From Mucilaginibacter sp. SG564 (GTDB taxonomy: Bacteria; Bacteroidota; Bacteroidia; Sphingobacteriales; Sphingobacteriaceae), in assembly GCF_013149275.1 (NCBI RefSeq), contig NZ_JABGNA010000006.1:62001-126000 (forward strand): DNA of 64,000 nt, written 5' to 3'. The translations under genes and the position numbers were made by a program. The notes under the pieces were generated by a model. The model did no database searches. It was not told the DNA's origin and saw only the letters and a program-made list of their open reading frames with translations. Of this stretch, positions 53,573 to 61,318 are shown one piece after another (position 1 is the first letter of the stretch; every line of letters starts with the position of its first letter).

Positions 53573-53953
53573 CTACTTCTGTGAATGAGCCACATTTTCC
53601 AGTAATTCATTAATTTCAAAATCACTGCCCCGTCCCAAAAGGGTAAAGGTTTCAGGAATAATTTCCGTAGTGTAACGTTTGATACCTTCTTTATCTTCAA
53701 AAGAGCGGGTACGGCATTTACCTTCTACATAGATCAGCTTTCCTTTACGGAGCGATCTATGACCAGCTTCCGCCAGCGAACGCCACATCACGATATTGTG
53801 CCATTCTGTATGTTCTGTTTTAACACCGTTTTTGATGATCAACTCGGACGTAGCAAGTGGAAAACTTAAAACTGCAGCGTTATCCGACAAATACCTGAAT
53901 TCCGGGTCTTTTCCTAAATGGCCGACCAGGATAACTTTATTAACTCCTGACAT
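53573..53953 (-). CDS. ssb: Single-stranded DNA-binding protein (accessory copy)
   Basis: A 126-residue OB-fold protein. The N-terminus MSGVNKVILVGHLGKDPEFRY is standard SSB, given here up to the shared motif only, followed by WHNIVMWRSLAEAG and the strand with KLIYVEGKCRTRSFEDKEG. The C-terminal acidic tip (DDF-like) that recruits partner proteins is absent; the protein ends in ENVAHSQK. The frame extends 24 codons upstream, but that segment covers the palindrome at 53984-54015. The ATG at 53953 matches the family start. The missing tip suggests a specialised stress or accessory copy rather than the main replication SSB. Confidence 0.88.
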   Translation of the reverse strand: MSGVNKVILVGHLGKDPEFRYLSDNAAVLSFPLATSELIIKNGVKTEHTEWHNIVMWRSLAEAGHRSLRKGKLIYVEGKCRTRSFEDKEGIKRYTTEIIPETFTLLGRGSDFEINELLENVAHSQK

Positions 53954-53983
53954 AGCTTTTAAATTTAAGGTTACTTCAATTTT

Positions 53984-54015
53984 CCCAATGTAATAACACT
54001 GGTTATTACATTGGG
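53984..54015. promoter_or_regulatory. Perfect 14-bp inverted repeat upstream of ssb
   Basis: CCCAATGTAATAAC (53984-53997) and GTTATTACATTGGG (54002-54015) pair perfectly around ACTG, 31 bp before the ssb start. It could be an operator or a leader hairpin. A related TGTAGTAACACTG stands at 52181 upstream of hsp20. Confidence 0.5.
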
Positions 54016-54100
54016 TTTTAAACAATCAACCTTCTTGATATTTCGTTAAAGCTTAAATTGAAACCTTAGGAATCATCTCGTCAGCCTCTATACTTCATTG

Positions 54101-54114
54101 AACAGTTCTGTTCT
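54101..54114. promoter_or_regulatory. GAACA-N4-TGTTC palindrome in the stress island
   Basis: GAACAGTTCTGTTC with flanks TT and TAA, matching the site at 60623 upstream of the second DUF892 gene in arm sequence and spacing. Confidence 0.35.
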
Positions 54115-54407
54115 AAATTAATGACACATATAGTCGATTTTAGTACAATTATTAAATTAAAAAGAAATAATTTTAAGTATAGATAGCTAAAATGTAAAAT
54201 ATTTTTATCCGTATGTCCACTACTGGAATAATATTGGTGGTAATTTATTCAGATTATTTTGCCATTCCCGCCCACTTTCAGCCGCCGCTAATTTTACTCA
54301 TTTATCAAAGAATGAATCTGTATGATGCAAGCAGTAATTTTTCACAAATCAGGCAGAATTGCCAATAAAGAGGATCGTATTAAAGTAGTACTCAAACCAG
54401 GTGCGTA

Positions 54408-55295
54408 ATGAAACACACGATCGCCAAAAGAAAGAGCTGGAAAGCCATGCTGGCCGCAGCAGACAAACCGGTGCAGCTGCCCGTTGCACATGATGCGCTG
54501 ACAGCCCGCCTGATTGAGCTGGCCGGTTTTGATGCCTACCAGATCGGCGGCTATGCGCTTTCCGGAGCTACACACGCGATACCAGATGTAGACCTGGAAA
54601 AATTCGGCGAAAAGAAGTTCTCTGCAGGCTGGATCATGCAAGCTTCGCCTCTGCCGGTATTGCTTGATGTTGATGACGGCTATGGTGATGTGAAGAATGT
54701 TACACGTACCGTTCAGGAATACATCCGCCTGGGTGCTTCCGCCATGTTTATGGAAGATCAGCAACCTCCGAAAAAATGCGGACATATGGGCGATAAAAAA
54801 GTGATCGATGCCGAAGTCATGTTACAAAAAATCAAAGCAGCCATGGCCGCACGTGATGGTATGGATTTCTTTATCCTCGCCCGTACAGATGCCATTGATC
54901 CCGAAGGGATCGATAATGCTGTCGACCGTGCAAAAAGCTACTTGGATGCTGGTGCGGATGGCGTTTATCTCGAAGGTCCGGAAACGATAGACGAACTGGA
55001 AAAGATCGGAAAAGAATTGAAAGGGGCACCCTTAGCCACCAGTGTATTGGAAAACGGAGGCAAAACACCCTGGGTATCGCCAAAAGACCTGGGTGATATG
55101 GGTTATTCGATGATCTTATACCCAACTACCGTGATCTTCCAGGTGGCTCACGCCATCCAAAAAGCATTGGGTAATTTAAGGCATGGCAAACCACTCCCTA
55201 AACCTAACGCGGTAAGTATGGATGAGTTTATGCAAATAGTTGATCTGCCTTTCTGGGCTAAAATTGAAAAGCAATTTGAAGGAAAAAACATTTGA
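54408..55295 (+). CDS. Isocitrate lyase / PEP mutase-family enzyme
   Basis: A 295-residue TIM-barrel protein of the ICL/PEPM superfamily. It has VAHDALTARLIELAGFDAYQ near the start, a metal site LLDVDDGYGD, EDQQPPKKCGHMG (the K-K-C-G-H loop carries the catalytic Cys) and ILARTDAID. Relatives are methylisocitrate lyase, carboxyphosphonoenolpyruvate mutase and oxaloacetate decarboxylase; the exact reaction cannot be fixed. The next gene starts 6 bp after its stop, so it heads an operon with the stress SDR. Confidence 0.85.
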   Translation: MKHTIAKRKSWKAMLAAADKPVQLPVAHDALTARLIELAGFDAYQIGGYALSGATHAIPDVDLEKFGEKKFSAGWIMQASPLPVLLDVDDGYGDVKNVTRTVQEYIRLGASAMFMEDQQPPKKCGHMGDKKVIDAEVMLQKIKAAMAARDGMDFFILARTDAIDPEGIDNAVDRAKSYLDAGADGVYLEGPETIDELEKIGKELKGAPLATSVLENGGKTPWVSPKDLGDMGYSMILYPTTVIFQVAHAIQKALGNLRHGKPLPKPNAVSMDEFMQIVDLPFWAKIEKQFEGKNI

Positions 55296-55300
55296 CCGAT

Positions 55301-56155
55301 ATGGAAACGAAAACAAAAAAGCCACAAAAACAGGATCGCCAGCCGGGTATTGAAGCGGAGATGGATCCGAAACCGGAATATATTAAGGATAGTTACAAGG
55401 CTGCCGGCAAACTTCAGGGCAAGATAGCCCTGATCACAGGTGGTGACAGCGGCATCGGCCGGGCTGTCAGCGTTCATTTCGCCGAAGAAGGTGCGGACAT
55501 AGCCATCGTTTACCTCGATGAAGATCATGACGCCGAAACAACCAAAAATTTGGTGGAAGCCGCTGGCAGAAATTGCCTGCTTATCAAAGGAGATGTGAAA
55601 GATGCCGCCTTTTGCAAAAACGCGGTCGAAAAAACGGTCAGGAAATATGGAAAACTGAATATACTTGTTAATAATGCGGGAATGCAATTTCCACAGAAAG
55701 ATGTCAAAGCGATTGACCCCGAACAGTTGGACATTACTTTTCGCACCAATATATTTGCTTATTTCTACTTCGCTGAGGCGGCAGTAGCTCATATGCGCAG
55801 CGGTGACTGTATTATTAATACCACCTCAGTAACTGCTTACCGTTCCTCTCCTTCGCTGATTGATTACTCCTCGACTAAAGGAGCTATTACCACCTTTACG
55901 CGCTCTCTGGCAACAAATCTCGTTGAAAAAAAGATCCGTGTAAATGCTGTTGCTCCCGGGCCGGTATGGACACCCCTGATCGTATCCACGTTCGATGAGG
56001 AAAAGATCAAAAGTTTTGGGAGTGAAACAGCCATGAAACGGGCAGGGCAGCCTTCGGAACTTGGACCTGCCTATGTTTTTCTGGCTTCAGATGATGCTTC
56101 TTTTATAACGGGCCAGGTCATCCACGTAAACGGTGGTGAAGTAGTCAACGGATAA
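55301..56155 (+). CDS. SDR-family oxidoreductase, general-stress type 1
   Basis: A 284-residue short-chain dehydrogenase. A polar N-terminal arm (EAEMDPKPEYIKDSYK) precedes the nucleotide-binding TGGDSGIGRA, NNAGMQ, the active-site YSSTK and the motif VAPGPVWTPLI. This architecture is that of the YhdG/YdaD-like stress SDRs, induced by general stress in other bacteria. A TTG three codons upstream extends the frame into the preceding stop, so the ATG at 55301 is chosen. Substrate unknown. A second, Tat-type paralogue lies 257 bp downstream. Confidence 0.88.
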   Translation: METKTKKPQKQDRQPGIEAEMDPKPEYIKDSYKAAGKLQGKIALITGGDSGIGRAVSVHFAEEGADIAIVYLDEDHDAETTKNLVEAAGRNCLLIKGDVKDAAFCKNAVEKTVRKYGKLNILVNNAGMQFPQKDVKAIDPEQLDITFRTNIFAYFYFAEAAVAHMRSGDCIINTTSVTAYRSSPSLIDYSSTKGAITTFTRSLATNLVEKKIRVNAVAPGPVWTPLIVSTFDEEKIKSFGSETAMKRAGQPSELGPAYVFLASDDASFITGQVIHVNGGEVVNG

Positions 56156-56210
56156 GGTTATATAATCAACCGAGTCGTTTATATCATGAATAACAATTAA
56201 ATCAAAAAAA

Positions 56211-56390
56211 ATGGCAAAGTATTCAGAAAAGGCACAGGACAAGGTCCACAAAGCCTTACATGAGGAAAAAGAAGGGACATTAAAAAGTGGCAAAAGCGGT
56301 AAAAAGGTAACGTCCAGAAAACAAGCTGTGGCAATCGGATTGTCGGAAGCCCGCAAGGAAGGCGCTAAGGTTCCCAAAAAGAAATCGTAG
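56211..56390 (+). CDS. Small lysine-rich protein, DUF6496-like
   Basis: A 59-residue basic protein. It starts MAKYSEKAQDKVHKALHEEK, has a Gly-Lys-Ser-rich middle, then SRKQAVAIGLSEARKEG and a Lys-rich tail. This matches small DUF6496-type proteins that are frequent in stress clusters of Bacteroidota and Proteobacteria. Function is unknown; the charge suggests DNA or RNA binding. It lies between the two SDR genes, 55 bp after the first. Confidence 0.75.
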   Translation: MAKYSEKAQDKVHKALHEEKEGTLKSGKSGKKVTSRKQAVAIGLSEARKEGAKVPKKKS

Positions 56391-56411
56391 AAAAATACAT
56401 CCTACACTACC

Positions 56412-57413
56412 ATGAACGAAGAACATAAAATCACCCGGCGGCAAGCGGTCGCCGGGTTAGGTGCCACTTTAGCTGTCGCAGTAACACCTGTCTTCGCAGC
56501 CGGCGGTAAAACAAAAAGTATAATGGAAGCAAAAGCATTAGGAGATCCGATCACCAAATACCCAAAGCCGCCTTTCGAAAGCCAGTCACAGCCCTGGCCA
56601 GGCTTAGCCAGTAAAATGAACCCCAAACCGGATCACGGCGAAAAAAGCTATAAAGGTTCGGGACGGTTAGCTGGTCGCAAGGCGTTGATCACCGGTGGCG
56701 ATTCGGGGATGGGACGAGCTGCCGCCATAGCCTACGCCCGTGAAGGCGCTGATGTAGCGATCAATTATTTCCCGACAGAGGAAGAAGATGCCAAAGAGGT
56801 GATCGCATTGATCAAAGCTGAAGGCCGAAAAGCCATCGCAATTCCTGGCGACCTGCGTGATGAAGCTTTTTGCAAAAAACTAGTAGACGATGCGGTTAAA
56901 GGTTTGGGCGGTTTGGATATTGTAGTAAATAACGCCGGCAGGCAGCAAAGCAACCAGTCGATTTTGGATATTTCTACAGAACAGTTTGACTGGACGATGA
57001 AAACCAATATCTATGCTCCTTTCTGGATCATTAAGGCGGCCCTGCCGCATTTACAACCCGGCTCGGTTATCATCGGTACCACTTCTGAACAGGCTTACGA
57101 CCCCTCACCCGACCTGTATGATTACGCGCAAACAAAAGCTGCGACAATGAATTATGTCAAGTCACTGGCAAAACAATTAGGGCCGAAAGGTATCCGTGTA
57201 AATGGTGTCGCACCCGGACCGATCTGGACACCCTTACAGGTTAGTGGTGGTGCCAGCCAGGAAAAGCTGAAGCAGTTCGGCGGACAAACACCATTGGGCA
57301 GACCCGGCCAACCCGCAGAACTGGCTTCTATCTATGTACAATTGGCGGCCCCAGATGCCAGTTACGCGACCGGACAGATCTATGGTTCATCCGGTGGCTC
57401 AGGACAGCCTTAA
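56412..57413 (+). CDS. SDR-family oxidoreductase with Tat signal, general-stress type 2
   Basis: A 333-residue paralogue of the SDR at 55301. It has an N-terminal twin-arginine signal (ITRRQAVAGLGATLAVAV, cleavage near VFAAG), so it is likely exported folded to the periplasm. It shares the PKPDHGEKSYKGSGRL arm, and has TGGDSGMGRAAA, NNAGRQ, YAQTK and VAPGPIWTPL. The paralogue upstream lacks any signal, so the pair serves two compartments. A Tat-exported SDR needs its cofactor bound before export. Substrate unknown. Confidence 0.87.
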   Translation: MNEEHKITRRQAVAGLGATLAVAVTPVFAAGGKTKSIMEAKALGDPITKYPKPPFESQSQPWPGLASKMNPKPDHGEKSYKGSGRLAGRKALITGGDSGMGRAAAIAYAREGADVAINYFPTEEEDAKEVIALIKAEGRKAIAIPGDLRDEAFCKKLVDDAVKGLGGLDIVVNNAGRQQSNQSILDISTEQFDWTMKTNIYAPFWIIKAALPHLQPGSVIIGTTSEQAYDPSPDLYDYAQTKAATMNYVKSLAKQLGPKGIRVNGVAPGPIWTPLQVSGGASQEKLKQFGGQTPLGRPGQPAELASIYVQLAAPDASYATGQIYGSSGGSGQP

Positions 57414-57496
57414 TACATAGAAGCTCACCCGGCCATAATCCGGCATTGACATCCAATTTAAAGAAATTACAAAATCATTTATCAAAAACAAATATC

Positions 57497-58042
57497 ATGG
57501 AAACACAAACCGCACAGACTACCGATTCAAAACTCAAGGAGTTTTTTATCGATCAATTAGAAGACCTGCTTTGGGCAGAAAAAAAACTGGTTAAAACTTT
57601 ACCAAAATTACAGGAAGCCGCTACATCCGCTGAACTGAAGGATGCATTCGGTAATCACCTCACACAAACTCAAAACCATGTTACCCGGTTGGAACAGGTC
57701 TTTGGTTTGATTGGTGAAGAAGTGGACACCACCAAATGCGCAGCAATGGCCGGTATTGTTGACGAAGGCGAAGATATTATAGATGAAACCGAAGAAGGCA
57801 CCGCGCAGCGGGATGTAGGTCTGATCTTCGCCGGACAAAAGGCAGAACATTATGAGATCGCCACTTACGGCGGCATGGTCACATTGGCTAAAACTTTAGG
57901 ATATAATGATGCGGCTGACCTCCTGTCCCAGACCCTGGAGGAAGAAAAGGAAGCAGACAACCTGCTGACCCGGATCGCTGAAAATAATATCAATTACCAG
58001 GCAAGCACCGAACCCCAAGAAGACAAGGGATTTTTTTCCTGA
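57497..58042 (+). CDS. DUF892 (YciE/YciF-type) ferritin-like protein 1
   Basis: A 181-residue all-helical protein of the ferritin-like YciF family. Signature segments are LKEFFIDQLEDLLWAEKKLV, KTLPKLQEAATS, AGQKAEHYEIATYGG and LAKTLGY. The Glu and His residues in EHYEI are likely metal ligands. Family members form dimers and are induced by osmotic and general stress. A TTG 17 codons upstream opens the frame, but the ATG at 57497 matches the family start. A second copy is encoded at 60035-60589. Confidence 0.9.
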   Translation: METQTAQTTDSKLKEFFIDQLEDLLWAEKKLVKTLPKLQEAATSAELKDAFGNHLTQTQNHVTRLEQVFGLIGEEVDTTKCAAMAGIVDEGEDIIDETEEGTAQRDVGLIFAGQKAEHYEIATYGGMVTLAKTLGYNDAADLLSQTLEEEKEADNLLTRIAENNINYQASTEPQEDKGFFS

Positions 58043-58050
58043 TCTTTTTA

Positions 58051-58076
58051 CAGCGCCTGTCATCAGGCAGGCGCTG
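58051..58076. terminator. Hairpin after DUF892 gene 1
   Basis: CAGCGCCTG (58051-58059) and CAGGCGCTG (58068-58076) form a 9-bp GC-rich stem, just after the gene. The downstream T-run is missing on the plus strand, so termination strength is uncertain. Confidence 0.45.
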
Positions 58077-58140
58077 CTGAATGCAAATAGAAAGCAAGGT
58101 TGAAATGAAAGCGTATTTAGAAACATTTAAAAATTAGCTT

Positions 58141-58329
58141 ATGCCATGGTATAACGGAGACTACCCGCCATCTTATAAGAATCAACCTAAGAAAATCAGG
58201 GAAAAGGCAACGGAGATCGCCAATGAAGTGTTGCGAACAACTGGCAATGAAGGGGAAGCAATAGCAACTGGTTTAAAGCAGGCGCGCGCTCATTTTGCAA
58301 AGGAAAAAAAGAAGAACAGTGATAGCTGA
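58141..58329 (+). CDS. Small ChaB-like / stress-associated protein
   Basis: A 62-residue basic protein beginning MPWYNGDYPPSYKNQPKKIR, with a helix containing KATEIANEVLRTTGNEGEA and a Lys-rich tail. The MPW...YP opening followed by a helix ending in AxxLKQA resembles small ChaB-type and hypothetical stress proteins. Function is unknown. Likely real because of its conserved style, good start and position among stress genes. Confidence 0.6.
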   Translation: MPWYNGDYPPSYKNQPKKIREKATEIANEVLRTTGNEGEAIATGLKQARAHFAKEKKKNSDS

Positions 58330-58376
58330 ATCACATCAGGCTGTTATTTTTCTAACTAATTATTAAAACAAACTTC

Positions 58377-59042
58377 ATGAAGGCATTACTTATTAACTGT
58401 ACGCTCAAACGTCAACCAGATTTTTCCAATACAGGCGCATTGGCTGACAAGGCCGCAAGCCAGCTTCGTGAGCAGGGGTTTGAAACAGAGATTATCCGTC
58501 TTAATGATTACCAGGTGCTTACCGGTAATTCTTCTGATGAAGGAGAGGGTGATCAATGGCCGCTTATCCTGGAAAAGATCAAATTCTGTCAAATTTTTAT
58601 TATCGCCACGCCCATCTGGATGGGACACCTGGCCTCGACCGCTCAAAAAGTGATTGAACGGTTAGATGCTATTTTCCGGGACGAAGAACTGAGCAATCAA
58701 GAAAACGGACAATATATGCCCTATAATAAAGTAGGCGGCTGCCTGGTCACCGGCAATGAAGACGGCGCCCATAGCTGCGCCGCGCAAGTACTCTGGGCTT
58801 TGCAGGAAGTAGGCTTTACAATTCCACCAAATGTTAACGCCTATTGGGTTGGTATGGCCGGAGGAGAAAAAGATTATGTGGAAGCCGGCGGCGAACGACA
58901 TTTATATACCAATAAAACCTTGCGTTATATGACCGCAAACCTGGCCTGGTTTGCCAAACTATTAGCCGCTAACCCTATCGGTACCAATTTACTGGAAGAG
59001 GATAAAAAAGCGGAAGCAGAAAGCGACAAGCAAGAAGGTTAG
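58377..59042 (+). CDS. Flavodoxin-fold NAD(P)H-dependent oxidoreductase
   Basis: A 221-residue FMN reductase-type protein. It has the N-terminal strand MKALLINCTLKRQPDFSNTG with a phosphate-binding turn, IIATPIWMGHLASTAQKVIERLD (flavin loop, shown to the Asp), GGCLVTGNEDGAHSC and a C-terminal helix. It would reduce quinones or flavins and protect against redox stress. It stands 47 bp downstream of the small gene and 44 bp upstream of DUF3175. The charged C-terminal tail is longer than usual. Confidence 0.85.
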   Translation: MKALLINCTLKRQPDFSNTGALADKAASQLREQGFETEIIRLNDYQVLTGNSSDEGEGDQWPLILEKIKFCQIFIIATPIWMGHLASTAQKVIERLDAIFRDEELSNQENGQYMPYNKVGGCLVTGNEDGAHSCAAQVLWALQEVGFTIPPNVNAYWVGMAGGEKDYVEAGGERHLYTNKTLRYMTANLAWFAKLLAANPIGTNLLEEDKKAEAESDKQEG

Positions 59043-59086
59043 CATCAACCGATACTAAAAATCATTTACGGATAAAATATACTTCT

Positions 59087-59386
59087 ATGACTACGAAAAC
59101 CAAAAAAACAGTAAACAAATGGTCTGCAGATGTTACAGAGCATAGCGATGCGATGGATCTGGAGAAAGATATTTTTAAATCCGGGGACCCGGATAAGATC
59201 GCGGCATCAGTAAAACATTCGGCGGAGACAAGCAAACGGCGAAAATCTTCGCCTTATCAAAGCGCGATGTCCATGCTGACCTTTTATGAGAACCGGGCCG
59301 GAAAGAACTTAAACGCAGAGGAAAAAGACACGCTGGAAAAAGCAAAGGATAAGTTGAGGGAGTTATTCGGTAAGGACGATAAGTGA
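59087..59386 (+). CDS. DUF3175 protein
   Basis: A 99-residue basic protein matching DUF3175. It carries KWSADVTEHSDAMDLEKDIF, the KIAASVKHSAETSKRRK core and SAMSMLTFYENRAGKNL. Its role is unknown, but it recurs in stress gene clusters with DUF892 and SDR genes. The length is normal for the family. Confidence 0.85.
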   Translation: MTTKTKKTVNKWSADVTEHSDAMDLEKDIFKSGDPDKIAASVKHSAETSKRRKSSPYQSAMSMLTFYENRAGKNLNAEEKDTLEKAKDKLRELFGKDDK

Positions 59387-59499
59387 TAAGCAGTAGTCGG
59401 TTCTGTATCCGGTATTTATGATTGATAGGAAAAGACCTGATGCTTGCGCAAAGCGTCTGTTTATCCAAACCATTTTCAGCGTCAGATTGTTAAGTATAA

Positions 59500-59982
59500 A
59501 TGGCAGAAAGCAAAATCAGCGTTTGCAGTAAACTCATAGCTCAACGAGGGCTGACTATCGCTTTTGCAGAAAGCGCGACAGCGGGCTGGCTCTGCTCCGA
59601 ATTTGCGCTGACTGAAGAATCTGGTAAAGTGCTTAAAGGGGGCATTGCGTGTTATGACGCGAGTTTGAAAGTCAGTTTATTAGGTGTACCACAGGAACTC
59701 ATTGATAAATACACGCCGGAATCGATGGAAGTGACCCGGGAGATGGCATACCGCTTAAAAACAATAATCGATTCGGATATCCAGGTAACCGTTACCGGCC
59801 TGACCACTCCCGGCGGCAGCGAAACGCCGGACAAACCGGTCGGCACCATGTTCGTTTTTGCTTTGATCTGTGGTCGTGGAGCCAGCTTCCGTCAAGTGTT
59901 TTCCGGTTCCTGCGAGGAGGTCATTCATCAGACCATCCAGGCGACCGCCGAACTTTTGATCGCGGCACTAAGCAAAACTTAA
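59500..59982 (+). CDS. CinA C-terminal domain protein (nicotinamide-nucleotide amidohydrolase type)
   Basis: A 160-residue protein consisting only of the CinA C-terminal domain, as in PncC. It has FAESATAGWLCSEFALTE, GGIACYDASLKVSLLGV and VTVTGLTTPGG. In PncC this domain deamidates NMN for NAD recycling. Where most members have ESxTGG, this one has ESATAG, a small change at the active-site loop. It may have lost or altered activity. Last plus-strand gene of the island, followed by a terminator. Confidence 0.82.
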   Translation: MAESKISVCSKLIAQRGLTIAFAESATAGWLCSEFALTEESGKVLKGGIACYDASLKVSLLGVPQELIDKYTPESMEVTREMAYRLKTIIDSDIQVTVTGLTTPGGSETPDKPVGTMFVFALICGRGASFRQVFSGSCEEVIHQTIQATAELLIAALSKT

Positions 59983-59990
59983 ACAAAAAA

Positions 59991-60010
59991 GGGATACCTT
60001 CCGGTATCCC
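59991..60010. terminator. Bidirectional terminator between the CinA-like gene and DUF892 gene 2
   Basis: GGGATACC-TTCC-GGTATCCC, a perfect 8-bp GC-containing stem. An A6 tract precedes it on the plus strand, which is a T-run for the convergent minus-strand gene. Confidence 0.75.
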
Positions 60011-60034
60011 CTGAAAGATCACAATTTGCTTCTT

Positions 60035-60589
60035 TTATTCTACTTCAGCGGCAGCGGCTTCATTCACATAATTTTCGGCTACTTGGGTCAACAGGGTATC
60101 GGCATTTTTTTCTTCAGCTAAGGTTTCATCAAACAGGCGCTGCGCTTCACTATAACCCAGGGTTCCGGCTAAAGTGCGAAGGGTGCCATAAGATGCGATC
60201 TCGTAATGTTCTACCTTTTGAGCAGCAGAAATAATAGCTACATCCCTTACTTCTGTGCCTTTGTCGGTATCGGACAGTAGTTCAGCAGCTTCGTTTAACA
60301 GGCCCTCCATGGCCAGGCATTTCTTTGCTACTGCTTTTTCACCGATCGATGCGAAGGCGCTTTCCAGACGTGTCACATGGTTCTTGGTTTCCTCCAGATG
60401 GTTGCCAATGGTTTGTTTAAGGTCTTCTGAGGTCGCTCCCTTGATCAGCTTCGGCAAAGCCGAGGCTAAATGCTTTTCGGCCCAGTAGATGTCCTTGATC
60501 TCATCGATAAATAACTCTTTCAGCGCACTTTCAGCTTCTGGTGTGCGGCTGGCTGCTGCAGCAGACTTTTTGTTGCTTTTTGTAGGCAT
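60035..60589 (-). CDS. DUF892 (YciE/YciF-type) ferritin-like protein 2
   Basis: A 184-residue second copy of the family at 57497. It has ALKELFIDEIKDIYWAEKHL, SALPKLIKGATSEDLK, KVEHYEIASYGTL and LGYSEAQRLFDETL. An extended Ala-rich basic N-terminus (PTKSNKKSAAAASR) differs from copy 1. The frame is open 33 codons further upstream, but the ATG at 60589 starts the family-like protein. A GAACA-N4-TGTTC palindrome stands 34 bp upstream. Two divergent copies in one island suggest non-identical roles. Confidence 0.9.
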   Translation of the reverse strand: MPTKSNKKSAAAASRTPEAESALKELFIDEIKDIYWAEKHLASALPKLIKGATSEDLKQTIGNHLEETKNHVTRLESAFASIGEKAVAKKCLAMEGLLNEAAELLSDTDKGTEVRDVAIISAAQKVEHYEIASYGTLRTLAGTLGYSEAQRLFDETLAEEKNADTLLTQVAENYVNEAAAAEVE

Positions 60590-60622
60590 GATTGTAGATT
60601 TTATTTTGGTTAAAACTATATT

Positions 60623-60636
60623 GAACAACGTTGTTC
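60623..60636. promoter_or_regulatory. GAACA-N4-TGTTC palindrome upstream of DUF892 gene 2
   Basis: GAACAACGTTGTTC is a perfect 14-bp palindrome. It has the same arms and spacing as 54101-54114 and similar flanks. Confidence 0.4.
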
Positions 60637-60684
60637 TTAAAAAAACAAGAAGCGTTCCAAACCCCTGAAAAATCAGGACAATTT

Positions 60685-61173
60685 TCATTTTTTCCGGATA
60701 GCGCTGACCTCGCCGTTTCTTTCCATATAAACTTTTTCAATCCCATTCATATCTTCGGTTAGCGCTGACTTCCGGACGCCCTGCATGATGTCTTCTTCAC
60801 AGACCAATCCTTTTTCCATATGGCTTTTAATGAACTTTCCCTGATCAAATAGCAGGATTTTATCGCCCTCCACAAAGCGGCCGAATGCCTTATGATGAAC
60901 GATCAGCCAGCCAAAGACCCGGTGCAGGAAAACAATCACAAAACAGCAGACGATTACCGGTACAAAAGCCGATGCACCCACCACCGCCCGGCTCATGATG
61001 GCTCCCAATGAAATGGTAATAATGTTGTCGAGCGGCGTCCGCACGCCAAACGACCTCCGGCCTGAAATGCGGATGAGCAGGAAGGCGATTATAAAAATGA
61101 CTACGCCCCGGCTGCTCATCTGCAGGGCATTGAGGTCTTTCCCTTCACCAAAAATTTTTAGCAGAAGTTCCAT
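60685..61173 (-). CDS. DUF421 (YetF-type) membrane protein
   Basis: A 162-residue integral membrane protein. Two to three hydrophobic helices lie at about residues 22-42, 55-72 and 73-90, and a soluble C-terminal domain contains VEGDKILLFDQGKFIKSHM. The core RISGRRSFGVRTPLDNIITI is typical of DUF421. Function is unknown; relatives are linked to spore germination or membrane stress. Downstream of the pyrophosphatase on the same strand with a 145-bp gap in which I see no gene. Confidence 0.85.
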   Translation of the reverse strand: MELLLKIFGEGKDLNALQMSSRGVVIFIIAFLLIRISGRRSFGVRTPLDNIITISLGAIMSRAVVGASAFVPVIVCCFVIVFLHRVFGWLIVHHKAFGRFVEGDKILLFDQGKFIKSHMEKGLVCEEDIMQGVRKSALTEDMNGIEKVYMERNGEVSAIRKK

Positions 61174-61318
61174 AGCAATTGATTTTAGTTCTTATTTAGT
61201 TTCTTTTGCCGCATACAGCTGCGGGCTTCTTTGGTGCCGTTCCCGGCTTATGGTTTACGAGCCAGGCGGTAATTACAGTGATGCCAGCGTGGCCAGTATG
61301 AGCTGCTGCTTTATTTCT

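Larger units (their letters stand above)
53954..54407. other. Intergenic region between ssb and the ICL/PEPM-family gene
   Basis: It holds two palindromes (53984-54015 and 54101-54114). The rest is AT-rich without a gene; the long minus-strand frame over 54342-54785 is a shadow of the next gene. Confidence 0.5.

Noticed and set aside
54342..54785. 147-codon minus-strand frame
   Set aside because: Antisense shadow of the well supported ICL/PEP mutase-family gene.
55148..55792. 214-codon minus-strand frame
   Set aside because: Antisense shadow spanning the end of one gene and the start of the next; its protein resembles nothing.
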